Assembly (NCBI GenBank): GCA_002336895.1
Contig: DDFC01000007.1
Location: 92,637 to 156,636 of the forward strand
DNA: 64,000 nt
Source of the DNA: Verrucomicrobiaceae bacterium UBA1938
Lineage (GTDB): Bacteria > Verrucomicrobiota > Verrucomicrobiia > Verrucomicrobiales > Verrucomicrobiaceae
Direction of reading: 5' to 3'
Part shown: in pieces, positions 8,036 through 17,504 of the stretch
Numbering within the stretch: the stretch's first letter is position 1
Layout: each line of letters begins with the position of its first letter
Notes under the pieces: model-generated
Told to the model about the DNA's origin: nothing
Database searches by the model: none
What the model saw: the letters and a program-made list of their open reading frames with translations, nothing else
Made by a program: the position numbers and the translations under genes

Positions 8036-11000
8036 ATGAATTTCGCCCGCTTCTTTGTGGACCGGCCCATCTTTGCGGCCGTGCTGAGCATCGTCATCAC
8101 GCTGCTGGGTGTACTCGCCTACGTGGCGCTGCCCATCGCGCAATATCCCGAGGTCATTCCGCCCACAGTGGTGGTTTCGGCCACGTATCCCGGGGCGGAT
8201 GCGCGAACGCTGGCTGAAACCGTCTCCACCCCTCTGGAGCAGGAGATCAACGGCGTGGAAAACATGCTCTACCTCTCCTCCTCCTCCACCAGCGATGGCA
8301 AGGTGCAGATCACCGTGACCTTCCGCCTTGGCTCGGACCTGAATGAGGCGCAGGTGCTGGTGCAAAACCGCGTGAACGCCGCTGTCTCCCGCCTGCCGGA
8401 AGAGGTGCGCCGCCTGGGGGTGAATGTGAACAAGCGCTCGCCGGACCTCACGCTGGCGGCGCAGTTTTACAGCCCTGACGGCTCGCGGGAAGTCGCCTAT
8501 CTCAGCAACTACGTTACACTGCAGGTGCAAAATGAAATCGCCCGTATTCCAGGGGTGGCGGAGGCATCCTCCCTCGGCGGGCTGGACTACTCGATGCGCA
8601 TCTGGCTCGACCCTGAAAAAGTGGCCAGCCTAGGTCTGACCGCCGGCGATGTCGTGCGCGCGATCCGTGAACAGAATGTGCAGGTGGCCGCCGGGTCGCT
8701 TGGCCAGCCGCCAGCCTCCAAGGACTCTGAGTTCCAATACACCCTCACCGCACCGGGCCGCCTGAAGAAGGCCGAGGAGTTTGGCGACATTGTGCTCAAG
8801 ACCGGAACGCAGGGCGATGTGGTGCGCCTGGCCAACGTGGCGCGCATCGAGCTCGGCTCCCGCGACTACTCCAGCCGCACCTACATGGACGGCTACAACG
8901 CCGTCTCACTCCGTGTGTTCCAACTGCCCGGCAGCAACGCCATTGAAACCGCCGATTCCGTTTACAGGCGCCTCAACCAGCTCAAGGAGCGCTTCCCGCC
9001 GGGGGTTGATTACGTCATCAACTATGACACCACCAAATTCGTACGTGCTTCGATTGAGTCCGTGCTTCACACCCTCATGGAGGCGGTTCTGCTGGTGGTC
9101 TTCGTCGTCATCGTCTTCCTGCAAAACTGGCGCGCATCCGTCATCCCGCTGCTGGCCGTTCCGGTCTCCCTCATCGGCACCCTAGCAGTGATGCAGTGGA
9201 TGGGTTTCTCGCTGAACAACCTTTCGTTGTTCGGGCTGGTGCTTGCCATCGGCATCGTCGTCGATGACGCCATCGTGGTGGTGGAGAACGTCGAGCGAAA
9301 CATCGCGCTGGGTCTGAGCCCGCGGGAGGCGGCCGTGCGTGCGATGAATGAGGTGAGTGGAGCCGTCATTGCCGTGGCGCTGGTGCTCTGCGCCGTGTTC
9401 GTGCCCACGGCTTTCATCAGCGGCATCACTGGCCAGTTCTACCGCCAGTTTGCGCTGACCATCGCGGTTTCCACCGTCATTTCCGCCTTCAATTCCCTGA
9501 CACTCAGCCCCGCGCTCTGCGCTCTGCTGCTGCAGCCGCATGGAGTAAAGCCGGACTGGTTCACGCGCCTGCTGAACGCCTTGCTGGGCTGGTTCTTCGC
9601 AGGCTTCAACCGCGTGTTCCAGTTCGGTTCGGACCTCTATGCGTCCCTCGTCGGCAAGCTCATCCGTCTGGCGGTGATCGTCCTCATTGGTTATGCCGGG
9701 CTGATCGGTCTGGCAGGCAAGCTTTTCAAAGATGTACCCGCAGGTTTCATCCCCTCCCAGGACATGGGCTACGCCATCGTGCTGGTCCAGCTGCCCGACG
9801 GCGCCTCTTTTGAGCGAACCGATACCGTGGTGCGCCGCATGGATGCCATGGCGCGTGAGATTCCCGGGGTGGCACACACCTTTGCCATCTCCGGCTACTC
9901 CTCCGTGCTGCAGGCCAATCAGCCCAACGTGGGCGCGGCCTTCCTGGTGTTTGACGACTTTGCCAGACGCCAGTCTCCCGAGCTGAAGGGAGATGGCCTG
10001 CTGGCTGTCATCCGCAAAAAGTTCTCCACCATCCAGGAGGGCCGTGTGCTGGTGCTGCCACCGCCGCCACTCCGCGGTCTGGGAAATGCCGGTGGCTTCA
10101 AAATCCAGGTGCAGGACCTCAACAACGCTGGCCTGCCAGCACTGGAAGCAGCCACGCAGAAGCTGCTGGCGGCCGCTCAGCAGGAGCCGGGCCTGATCTC
10201 TCTCATCACCGGATTCCGTGCCCGGACGCCGCAGTTCAAACTCGAGATCAACCGTGCCCAGGCCAAGACGATGGGGGTCTCCCTGGCTGACCTGAATGAG
10301 GCGCTGCAGATCTATCTTGGTTCTGTTTACGTGAACGACTTCAACCTTTTCGGCCGCACCTACCAGGTCACCGCGCAAGCCGATGCGGAATACCGCAAAG
10401 ACCCCACAGACGTGAGCCGCATCAAAATCCGTAATCAGGCAGGCGAAATGGTGCCCCTGGCGGCACTGGTGAGAGTGGTGAAAACGGGCGGCGCCGACCG
10501 TGTGCAACGCTACAACCTCTACTACTCCGCAGACATCAACGGCAACACCCTTCCCGGCATCAGCTCCGGCCAGATGATCGAAAAGATCGAGCGCCTGGCC
10601 AAGGAACACCTGCCGGTGGGATTTGCCATCGAGTGGACGGACCTCACCTACCAGCAGATCCTGGCTGGAGACACCCTCATCTACATCTTCCCTCTGTGCG
10701 TCATCTTCGTTTTCCTGGTCCTCTCCGCCCAGTATGAAAGCTGGAGCCTGCCCATGGCCATCATTCTGATCGTGCCGATGTGCCTTCTCTCCGCCATCGG
10801 CGGCGTGTGGCTGCGCGCGCAGGACAACAACATCTTCACCCAGATCGGCCTTGTGGTGCTCGTCGGCCTCGCGGCCAAAAACGCCATCCTCATCGTGGAA
10901 TTTGCCAAACAGCTGCAGGACACCGGCATGGACCGAGTGAAGGCTGCCGTGGAAGCCTGCCGCCTGCGCCTGCGGCCCATCCTGATGACCAGCTTTGCCT

Positions 11001-11218
11001 TCATCCTGGGCGTGCTGCCGCTGGTGCTGGCCACAGGTGCGGGCGCGGAGATGCGCCAGGCCCTTGGTACGGCGGTGTTCTTCGGCATGATCGGGGTCAC
11101 GATCTTCGGCCTGCTGTTTACACCTGTGTTTTATGTTATCATCCGTGCCTTCGTGGAACGCCGCGAACGTCGCCTCCACTCAGCCGCTCCCGTCCCTGTG
11201 ATTCATGAAGCCCACTAA
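8036..11218 (+). CDS. RND multidrug efflux pump, HAE1 family (AcrB/MexF-type)
   Basis: 1060 residues, standard for the hydrophobic/amphiphilic efflux-1 family. Proton-driven trimeric inner-membrane exporter. The start MNFARFFVDRPIFAAVLSIV is the typical TM1 entry; porter domains PN1/PN2 follow. TM4 carries the proton-relay Asp pair (GIVVDDAIVVVENVERN, near residues 405-420) and TM10 the matching Lys (LVGLAAKNAILIVEFAK). The second half repeats the porter and 6-TM layout, ending in a charged tail. Its gene overlaps the outer-membrane factor gene by 14 bases, completing a tripartite export operon. Confidence 0.96.
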   Translation: MNFARFFVDRPIFAAVLSIVITLLGVLAYVALPIAQYPEVIPPTVVVSATYPGADARTLAETVSTPLEQEINGVENMLYLSSSSTSDGKVQITVTFRLGSDLNEAQVLVQNRVNAAVSRLPEEVRRLGVNVNKRSPDLTLAAQFYSPDGSREVAYLSNYVTLQVQNEIARIPGVAEASSLGGLDYSMRIWLDPEKVASLGLTAGDVVRAIREQNVQVAAGSLGQPPASKDSEFQYTLTAPGRLKKAEEFGDIVLKTGTQGDVVRLANVARIELGSRDYSSRTYMDGYNAVSLRVFQLPGSNAIETADSVYRRLNQLKERFPPGVDYVINYDTTKFVRASIESVLHTLMEAVLLVVFVVIVFLQNWRASVIPLLAVPVSLIGTLAVMQWMGFSLNNLSLFGLVLAIGIVVDDAIVVVENVERNIALGLSPREAAVRAMNEVSGAVIAVALVLCAVFVPTAFISGITGQFYRQFALTIAVSTVISAFNSLTLSPALCALLLQPHGVKPDWFTRLLNALLGWFFAGFNRVFQFGSDLYASLVGKLIRLAVIVLIGYAGLIGLAGKLFKDVPAGFIPSQDMGYAIVLVQLPDGASFERTDTVVRRMDAMAREIPGVAHTFAISGYSSVLQANQPNVGAAFLVFDDFARRQSPELKGDGLLAVIRKKFSTIQEGRVLVLPPPPLRGLGNAGGFKIQVQDLNNAGLPALEAATQKLLAAAQQEPGLISLITGFRARTPQFKLEINRAQAKTMGVSLADLNEALQIYLGSVYVNDFNLFGRTYQVTAQADAEYRKDPTDVSRIKIRNQAGEMVPLAALVRVVKTGGADRVQRYNLYYSADINGNTLPGISSGQMIEKIERLAKEHLPVGFAIEWTDLTYQQILAGDTLIYIFPLCVIFVFLVLSAQYESWSLPMAIILIVPMCLLSAIGGVWLRAQDNNIFTQIGLVVLVGLAAKNAILIVEFAKQLQDTGMDRVKAAVEACRLRLRPILMTSFAFILGVLPLVLATGAGAEMRQALGTAVFFGMIGVTIFGLLFTPVFYVIIRAFVERRERRLHSAAPVPVIHEAH

Positions 11219-12602
11219 TTCATTCCTCCTCATCGCCTGTCTGGTTTCCAGCTGCAATGTGGGGCCTAAGTTTGTCAAACCCCAGCCCAAGATGCCTGCG
11301 GACTATGCGTCACGTGGAAAGATGGAGCAGAAGGCTCAGGAGGTGGACGCAGCCTGGTGGCGCAAGCTCAACGACAGCACCCTGAACGAACTGGTGGCCC
11401 AGGCCGAGGTGCAGAACAAGGATCTGGCCGCCGGACGCGCCCGCCTGCTGGAGGCCCGCGCCCTGTGGCGTGAGTCACGCTTCAACTATGCGCCCACCGT
11501 CACCCTGGGCTCCACGTATGAAAACACCCGCAATGGAGCCACATCCTTCTCAGGCCTGCGCACGCGCGACTATGAGCTGTACCGCACAGGATTTGATGCG
11601 GACTGGGAGCTGGACTTTTTTGGTCGCATTCGCAATTCCGTGAAAGCCGCCAAGGCCAACTCAAGCGCCATGGACACCAACCTGCAGGACCTGCTGATCT
11701 CCCTGCAATCTGAGGTGGCCAGCAACTACATGGAACTGCGTGGGGCCCAGGCCCAGCTGACCGTGGCGAACGAAAACGCCAGCAATCAGCGTGATGCCCT
11801 TCATATTGCAGAAGCATCGCTCAAAGGCGGGCGTGGCACGCAGCTCGATGTCGCGCGCGCCAACGCCCTGTGGAATGCCACCATGGCGCAGATCCCCACC
11901 TACCAGGAGAATGTGGCCAGATCGATCCACCGCATCGCCGTCCTGTGCGGGCAAAATCCATCTGAACTCCGCGCCAAACTGCAGGTGACCAAAAAACAGC
12001 CCGCAGTTCCGGCCCACATCGGCATCATCAAGCCGGCCGATCTGCTGCGCCGCCGCCCGGACATCCGCACCGCCGAAAACATTCTGGCGGCGGAAACCGC
12101 ACGCATCGGAGTTGCCGTCGCGGATTTGTTCCCCCGCGTCACATTCAACGGACGCATTGGCTTTGAAGCCGCCGCACTTGCCTATATGAGCGACCGTAAC
12201 AACGCCGATGGTTACAGTTTTGGCCCCCGCATCACCTGGGCGGCATTCAATCTGGGCCGCGTCAGGCAGCAGATCGCCGCCGCCGGCAAGCGTGCGGACG
12301 CCGCCTTGGCCCGCTATGAGCAGACAGTGCTGCTGGCGCTCGAAGAGGCGGAAAACGCCCTGACGGTTTATGATCGTGAACGCCTCCGCCTTCGCCATCT
12401 GGAAGCCTCCGCCGCCTCTGCCCGTGAAGCCGCCACCTTGGCGCGCAAACGCTACCAGGACGGTATTGCCGACTTTCTGACAGTGCTGGATGCAGAGCGC
12501 ATGGCGCTTGGCGCTCAGAATGACATCGTCGTGAGCCGCACACGCGTGGCCACAGCCTGGGTGACGATTTACAAGGCCATGGGCGGCGGCTGGAACGGCT
12601 GA
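11205..12602 (+). CDS. RND efflux outer-membrane factor lipoprotein (NodT/OprM family)
   Basis: 465 residues; trimeric TolC-like duct that completes the RND pump. The signal ends in a lipobox VSSC (Cys17) followed by NVGPKFVKP, the characteristic start of mature OprM/NodT proteins. Two copies of the outer-membrane efflux repeat are visible, the first around DADWELDFFGRIRNSVKAAKA and the second around PADLLRRRPDIRTAENILAA and ITWAAFNLGRVRQQIAAA. The start lies 14 bases inside the pump gene, so expression is coupled. Confidence 0.95.
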   Translation: MKPTNSFLLIACLVSSCNVGPKFVKPQPKMPADYASRGKMEQKAQEVDAAWWRKLNDSTLNELVAQAEVQNKDLAAGRARLLEARALWRESRFNYAPTVTLGSTYENTRNGATSFSGLRTRDYELYRTGFDADWELDFFGRIRNSVKAAKANSSAMDTNLQDLLISLQSEVASNYMELRGAQAQLTVANENASNQRDALHIAEASLKGGRGTQLDVARANALWNATMAQIPTYQENVARSIHRIAVLCGQNPSELRAKLQVTKKQPAVPAHIGIIKPADLLRRRPDIRTAENILAAETARIGVAVADLFPRVTFNGRIGFEAAALAYMSDRNNADGYSFGPRITWAAFNLGRVRQQIAAAGKRADAALARYEQTVLLALEEAENALTVYDRERLRLRHLEASAASAREAATLARKRYQDGIADFLTVLDAERMALGAQNDIVVSRTRVATAWVTIYKAMGGGWNG

Positions 12603-12679
12603 GCTGGTGTATCGGCCCGCTCAGAGATGACCGGGCTAGTTCACTTCCTCAAAAACCTGCGAGCACGAGCCGGCCAGCT

Positions 12680-13606
12680 TTATGGGCCAACCATCAGCAG
12701 CTGGCCTTCGCTTTTCGGCACGCCACCTTTCTTCTCAACACTGAGAGCAAATTTTGCCTCTCCCGTCACGGCTTCGACGGGTTTGAAAACGGTCTTAACA
12801 GATCCTTTGGGATCTACGGTCACGACGCCGGCGCTGACTGGATCAGGCTTGCCGGGATCCACGACCCAGAGCTGGTAATCTTTGTCAGACTCCACGCGGG
12901 GCATCTTGTCGAGCACAAGCACGCCCTGGCTGCGCTTCTGGTCCCAGACCACCAGCATCTCGCTGCGGCGGTATTCCCAGACCTTGCTCTGAAGTGTGGC
13001 GATCTGGAGCTGGGATTCCTGCTCCTGCTTTTTCAGTGCATCCAGATCAGCGGTGAGCCTGGCAATCTGAGCGCTGGCATCGGTTTCACGCTTGCGAAGC
13101 GAGTCGATCTCATCCTGAAGCGCCTTTTTCTGCGCCTCGTATTCATCACGGCGTCTTTTGAGTTCCTCCTCCAGCGTACGTGCCTTGGCTTTGCCATCGT
13201 CCACCACAGGTGTGACGGGATTGGCAGGAGGCGCGATCGCGCGCGATGCTGCCGCAAGCTGCTCTGTCATGCCAGCACGCTCATTCCAGAGCCAAATCGA
13301 GGCCAGGGCAAAACTGGCGGCCAGCGCCCAGCCCGCGCCACCAACGATGGCTCCACGAGACAGGCCCATGCCCTTGACTCCTTTGACACGCATTTTGGCA
13401 CGGATGCGCTTCTTCATGTCGGAAGGAGGCTCCGTCGGCTTGATAAGATAGCCCAGTTCAGCAGCGGTGATGTCGAGTTCGAGACCAAGCGTGCGCAGGT
13501 CTTTGTCACGCGCCACGGTGCCGTCCAGAGTACGCTTTTCGTCGCTCTCCAGCATGCCGAGAGCATTCATGGCGGCCAGTTCTTCAAATCGTTCCTGTTC
13601 CATCAT
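12680..13606 (-). CDS. RskA-like anti-sigma factor with coiled coil
   Basis: 308 residues. The N-terminal cytoplasmic part (1-75) starts with ERFEELAAMNALGMLES, the anti-sigma-K-type start that binds sigma. One transmembrane helix lies at about 85-107 (GWALAASFALASIWLW). The extracytoplasmic part has a Glu/Lys/Gln-rich coiled coil (about 140-205) and an RskA C-terminal sensor-like domain (about 210-308: YQLWVVDPGKPDPVSAGVV). The start overlaps the sigma factor stop by 4 bases, the typical sigma/anti-sigma pairing. The long coiled coil between membrane and RskA domain is larger than in many homologues. The inducing signal is unknown. Confidence 0.87.
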   Translation of the reverse strand: MMEQERFEELAAMNALGMLESDEKRTLDGTVARDKDLRTLGLELDITAAELGYLIKPTEPPSDMKKRIRAKMRVKGVKGMGLSRGAIVGGAGWALAASFALASIWLWNERAGMTEQLAAASRAIAPPANPVTPVVDDGKAKARTLEEELKRRRDEYEAQKKALQDEIDSLRKRETDASAQIARLTADLDALKKQEQESQLQIATLQSKVWEYRRSEMLVVWDQKRSQGVLVLDKMPRVESDKDYQLWVVDPGKPDPVSAGVVTVDPKGSVKTVFKPVEAVTGEAKFALSVEKKGGVPKSEGQLLMVGP

Positions 13607-14166
13607 GCCCCTCCTTTCAAAAGATCACGCAGGCGCAGAAGCCCGCGGCGAATGTTGGTCTTTACGGTGCCAAGCGGCATGCCGAGTGATTCAGCGATCA
13701 CATGGTGAGTGAGTCCCTTGAGAAAGGCGCATTCGATGAGCTGACGCTGTTCCTTGGGCAGTTCATTCAGCGCCCGACTCACCGCCTCGCCACGCTCTGC
13801 ATCCTGCATGGCTTCGTCTGCAGACGGGGAGGAGCTGCGGAGAGTGGTCTGCTCCAGCACCGCACCGTCCACTAGGCGGTTCCTGCGGCCCAGCATGCGC
13901 ATGCGGTCGATCGCCTTATGACGGAAGAGCATCACCGCCCAGGTGAAGGCCTTGCTGCGCTCAGGATCGAAGCTGGGAGCACGCTCCCAGAGCTGCACAA
14001 AACCCTCCTGCAGCACCTCTTCTGCCTCCTTTTCATCATAGAGCATCTGACGCAGAAGGCCGAAAAGGCGGGGTGCCAGCCTGTCGTAGAGCTGGTCAAA
14101 CGCGCGCGCGTCCCCGCGTCCAGCACGCTGGAGCAGCTCTTCTTCGCTGAGTTCTGGTTGGCTCAT
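13603..14166 (-). CDS. ECF-family RNA polymerase sigma factor (SigK-like)
   Basis: 187 residues from the ATG at 14166 (MSQPELSEEELLQRAGRGD); the open frame continues upstream to 14238 but those residues have no family match. Sigma region 2 covers about 20-90 (FDQLYDRLAPRLFGLLRQML, then the -10 recognition segment AFTWAVMLFRHKAIDRMR), and region 4 covers about 125-180 (LPKEQRQLIECAFLKGLTHH with the helix-turn-helix VIAESLGMPLGTVKTNIRRG). The downstream gene is its likely membrane anti-sigma factor. Confidence 0.93.
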   Translation of the reverse strand: MSQPELSEEELLQRAGRGDARAFDQLYDRLAPRLFGLLRQMLYDEKEAEEVLQEGFVQLWERAPSFDPERSKAFTWAVMLFRHKAIDRMRMLGRRNRLVDGAVLEQTTLRSSSPSADEAMQDAERGEAVSRALNELPKEQRQLIECAFLKGLTHHVIAESLGMPLGTVKTNIRRGLLRLRDLLKGGA

Positions 14167-14281
14167 GGGGGGGTGGCACGCTGGCATAGCCGGATGGGCT
14201 GCCGAGCGCGGATTCCATGCCAGAGCTATTGCAGTCACACAAGTTTTTGCGTCATGAAAGACGCGCCGGATTCAAAAAAAG

Positions 14282-17200
14282 TCACTTTATGTCCACCAGC
14301 CGGCAATTCCGGGTGAAGAGCAGGGACGACTCGATCTTGTCAGGTGACACCCCTGTCAGACGAGTCAGCGCCTGACGGTAGAGTAGAATTTGCGGGCGAT
14401 AACCCGCAGTTTTTTCCTCCAATGCCGCCTCATCTGGCACCTCATCTGTTTTAAAATCAATCAGTCGTACGGAGTCTTGCTTGACGATGACCCGGTCAAA
14501 TACACCACTGATCCAGTTTCCTTCATGGATCAGATCGAAGGGCTTTTCGCGCCACGCGGCGCCCCCGGCTTCCGGCCGGCCAAAGGCATACAATGCAGCA
14601 GCGGACTGCAGGACAGCACGCACCATGGCCAGCGCTGCTGCCTCCACCGCCTCTCCGCGCAGGAGACCGGACTCCCGCCAGCGGGACTCCAGGGTTTCCA
14701 TGCTGAACCCAGCGCCCCACCATTCCACGTGGGAAAAGAGTTCATGCACCAGGTTTCCCAGCCGACGGCCGGGTTCGCGATCCGCGCTGAAGAGCATGGA
14801 GCCCTTCACCTGAAAGTCTTCCTCGCCGGAGGGCGTCACCCGTCGGGCCAGAGGCTGATGCTCCCGCAGCAGCTCGCCCAGCGATATCTTTGCCAACGCC
14901 ACCTCGGGCGGTCTGGGGGCCAGGCTGGGCAGATGGGAATACCACTGCGGATCCCCCGTCTGCCACTCGGTCAGATAGGACTCCGAAGCCTCCCCTTCCA
15001 CCTCCACTCCCAGCATCCGACGAACGAACTGCGCCTCCTTCATCGTCGGCTCTTTGGTCTTGGGTGGCGGCTCGGCGATCAGATAGAGGCCGCGTTTTGC
15101 ACGTGTCATAGCCACGTAGAGGCGGCAGAGAGACTCAAATCCCGCCCGCTGCTTGGCCGTGTCCTGCTCCTGCTTCAATGCCTCATGAAATGGGGCAAAA
15201 ATGCGCGGGGGCTCCTGCAGCACCCAGGAAACCCCTCCCAGCGCGTCCCGGCTTACAAGCAGCGAGCGCGAACGCACGTGACTCATCGCGTCTCCGTCCA
15301 GATCCGGCAGAATGACCACGTCAAACTCCAGCCCCTTGGCCTTGTGCACCGTCATCACCTGCACCGCATTGGCCGCACCACGCACCTGCACCGGCATCTC
15401 ACGCACATGCTGCAGAAAAGCATCCATGTCTCTTGAGCCGCCCGCGTCGAAGACGGCGGCCATTTCGCCAAACTGCCGCAGCCGCAGCTCGTGAAATACA
15501 TCCATTTCAGGAAACACCGCGCGCACGCACTCGGCCCACACCTCCACAAAACCGACAAAGCCATGCTCCAAAATTCTGGACCGCACCTGCTGGCAGGTCC
15601 ATTTCCAGCCCCGGCTGGGAAGTTCGATCTGCGGCCACAGAGGCGTCATTTTAAGATGCTCCAGCGCCAGCGTGTCCCCCGGATGCGCCGCCAGCTGCAG
15701 CAGCGAGAGCAGGGCCAGCGTAACGGCATTGTCCGTGGCAGGGTAGATCTGTGATTCGCAGACGACTTCCATGCCTGTAGAGGCACGGAGTTCCTCAGCG
15801 ATGGCGTTGGCGCTTTTGTTTCCCCGCACCAAAACAGCACATGTCAGGCCGCGTTCCAGAGGCCGTATTTCGTTCAGCAGCGCAGTGACCGCAGGCGTGG
15901 TGTCAGTGCTGCGCCGCCCCTCTTCATTCAGCACACTGAGCAGCGCCGCATGGCCTGTCACACTCTTGTTTCTATCTGCCGCCTGATGCTTCTCGAAGGC
16001 AAACCCGGTGGTGCATCCAGGCAGCAGCGCCTCGATTCCAGCCACATTTTCAAAGACTGCATTCACCGCCTCCAGCACCGCAGGCGCGCTGCGGAATGAC
16101 TTGCTGAGAGTCTGCGGCTCCAGTCCATCCCCACCCTCGCCCGGCCACTGTCGCAGCACGTCGTCAAAAAGGCCCGGCTCCGCCTGACGCCAGAGATAGA
16201 TGGACTGCTTGGGATCTCCCACAGCATAGAAGCTGCGCCGCCCGGTGTCATCTTGCATGACCTCGTCCACCAGCCCGCTGACGACGTTCCACTGCACCCG
16301 GCTGGTGTCCTGAAACTCGTCAAAGAGCCAGTGGTCATAGCGGCCATCCAGTCTGAACCACAGATCCGCGCTCTCGCCATCCGCCCACTCCGCCCCGTCC
16401 ACAGAGGCGGCCGCCAGAAGACGCTGCACATCGGCAAAGGACAGCCTGCCCCGTGCGCGCACCCGCCGTGAATACTCGGCCTCGTATATGCACATCAACG
16501 CGGCCATGCCCCGCGTGCGCTGCGCCCGGCAGTCAAGCTCCTGCAGCAGCAGCATCCCAGCTACACGCGCCCAGGCGCGCGCCACCTCGCCGCTGAGTTC
16601 CGTCTTCTTTCCCCGCGCCCAGCCAATGTCAGCCCTGCCAGCCTTTAGTTCAGGCCAGATGGCAGCCGTTTTTTCCAGGAAATACTTCACTCGCAGTGGC
16701 AGCGTGGCTCCGGGTTCCCACGTGGAAGCTTGAGCAATGAACTGATCGAAAAAGTCTCTCCCTTCGTCCGTTCGAGGCACAAAGCGATCCTGCAAGGCCT
16801 GTAGCGCCTCCCCCAAAGCTCCGCTGACCTCTCTTTCCAGTCCAGGCAGCGCCCCCCAGCGGGAGCCATCCCCGCTGTCCAGCCATGTGGCGTGATGATC
16901 ATCGATCCAGGACTCCAGACTGCCTGCGGCACTGCGCTCCTCAATGCCAAAAGTGGCCTGCTTGAAGCCCTCCAGCAGCGCCCGGCCCGCCTGATCATCC
17001 CTTGAAGAATGAATCTGCTCCAGCAGGGCATCCAGCGCCTCACGCCGGGCCTGCGCCGCTTCATTCTCCGCCATCACGGTGGCTCCCAAAGGCAGCCCCA
17101 GCTCCAGGGGAAAACAGGCCGTGATGCTGGAAAAAAAGCTGTCCATCGTCCCCAGCCTCAGCCGGTGCAGCCGCTGCGTGACTCTGCGAAGCAGGACCGA

Positions 17201-17458
17201 AAAATCAGGCCAGTCGGACGGCAGAGGCTCCATGCCAGAGAGATAAGGCCCAGCATCTCCGGGTTGCTGGGAAAGCACAGACAGCCTCTGAAGAATCCGC
17301 TGAAAAAACTCCCCCGCCGCCTTGCGGGTAAAGGTCATGGCCGCAATGCTCTCCGGCGGCTGCCCGAGCGTGAGCAGATGCAGATGCCGCCTCACCAGCT
17401 GGTAGGTCTTACCGGAGCCGGCAGAGGCGGAAACAAGGATGTGACGAAGACGGCTCAA
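14282..17458 (-). CDS. UvrD/AddA-like ATP-dependent helicase-nuclease
   Basis: About 1058 residues. Superfamily 1A helicase motifs appear in order: Walker A SASAGSGKTYQLV near the N-terminus, TFTRKAAGEFFQRI, the DEXX-box FDEFQDTSRVQW, motif III AVGDPKQSIYLWRQAEP, motif V MTVHKAKGLEFDVVILP and motif VI YVAMTRAKRGLYL. The C-terminus has a RecB-type PD-(D/E)XK nuclease (GVFDRVIV, LIDFKTDE, YRPQILLYRQAL). This is the layout of AddA/RecB, which process double-strand breaks. No AddB/RecC partner is adjacent. I use the TTG at 17458 because the only upstream ATG (17575) would add 39 Trp/Cys/Gly-rich residues read through the end of the EamA gene. Confidence 0.85.
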   Translation of the reverse strand: MSRLRHILVSASAGSGKTYQLVRRHLHLLTLGQPPESIAAMTFTRKAAGEFFQRILQRLSVLSQQPGDAGPYLSGMEPLPSDWPDFSVLLRRVTQRLHRLRLGTMDSFFSSITACFPLELGLPLGATVMAENEAAQARREALDALLEQIHSSRDDQAGRALLEGFKQATFGIEERSAAGSLESWIDDHHATWLDSGDGSRWGALPGLEREVSGALGEALQALQDRFVPRTDEGRDFFDQFIAQASTWEPGATLPLRVKYFLEKTAAIWPELKAGRADIGWARGKKTELSGEVARAWARVAGMLLLQELDCRAQRTRGMAALMCIYEAEYSRRVRARGRLSFADVQRLLAAASVDGAEWADGESADLWFRLDGRYDHWLFDEFQDTSRVQWNVVSGLVDEVMQDDTGRRSFYAVGDPKQSIYLWRQAEPGLFDDVLRQWPGEGGDGLEPQTLSKSFRSAPAVLEAVNAVFENVAGIEALLPGCTTGFAFEKHQAADRNKSVTGHAALLSVLNEEGRRSTDTTPAVTALLNEIRPLERGLTCAVLVRGNKSANAIAEELRASTGMEVVCESQIYPATDNAVTLALLSLLQLAAHPGDTLALEHLKMTPLWPQIELPSRGWKWTCQQVRSRILEHGFVGFVEVWAECVRAVFPEMDVFHELRLRQFGEMAAVFDAGGSRDMDAFLQHVREMPVQVRGAANAVQVMTVHKAKGLEFDVVILPDLDGDAMSHVRSRSLLVSRDALGGVSWVLQEPPRIFAPFHEALKQEQDTAKQRAGFESLCRLYVAMTRAKRGLYLIAEPPPKTKEPTMKEAQFVRRMLGVEVEGEASESYLTEWQTGDPQWYSHLPSLAPRPPEVALAKISLGELLREHQPLARRVTPSGEEDFQVKGSMLFSADREPGRRLGNLVHELFSHVEWWGAGFSMETLESRWRESGLLRGEAVEAAALAMVRAVLQSAAALYAFGRPEAGGAAWREKPFDLIHEGNWISGVFDRVIVKQDSVRLIDFKTDEVPDEAALEEKTAGYRPQILLYRQALTRLTGVSPDKIESSLLFTRNCRLVDIK

Positions 17459-17504
17459 GCGGGTGAATGATGCAAGCCCACAGGCCGCGCCATGTCCAGC
17501 ATTC

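Noticed and set aside
9182..11179. 665-residue open frame on the minus strand inside the RND pump gene
   Set aside because: It is rich in His, Gln, Asp and Glu from the reverse complement of GC-rich codons, shows no domain, and lies wholly inside a well-supported gene.
12615..12636. GCCCG/CGGGC inverted repeat between the outer-membrane factor and anti-sigma genes
   Set aside because: Only a 5-bp stem with a 12-base loop and no T-tract; not a convincing terminator.
14282..17458. Defence island or phage-related system around the helicase-nuclease
   Set aside because: Neighbours are a transporter and a sigma factor; no restriction, toxin, CRISPR or integrase gene is present.
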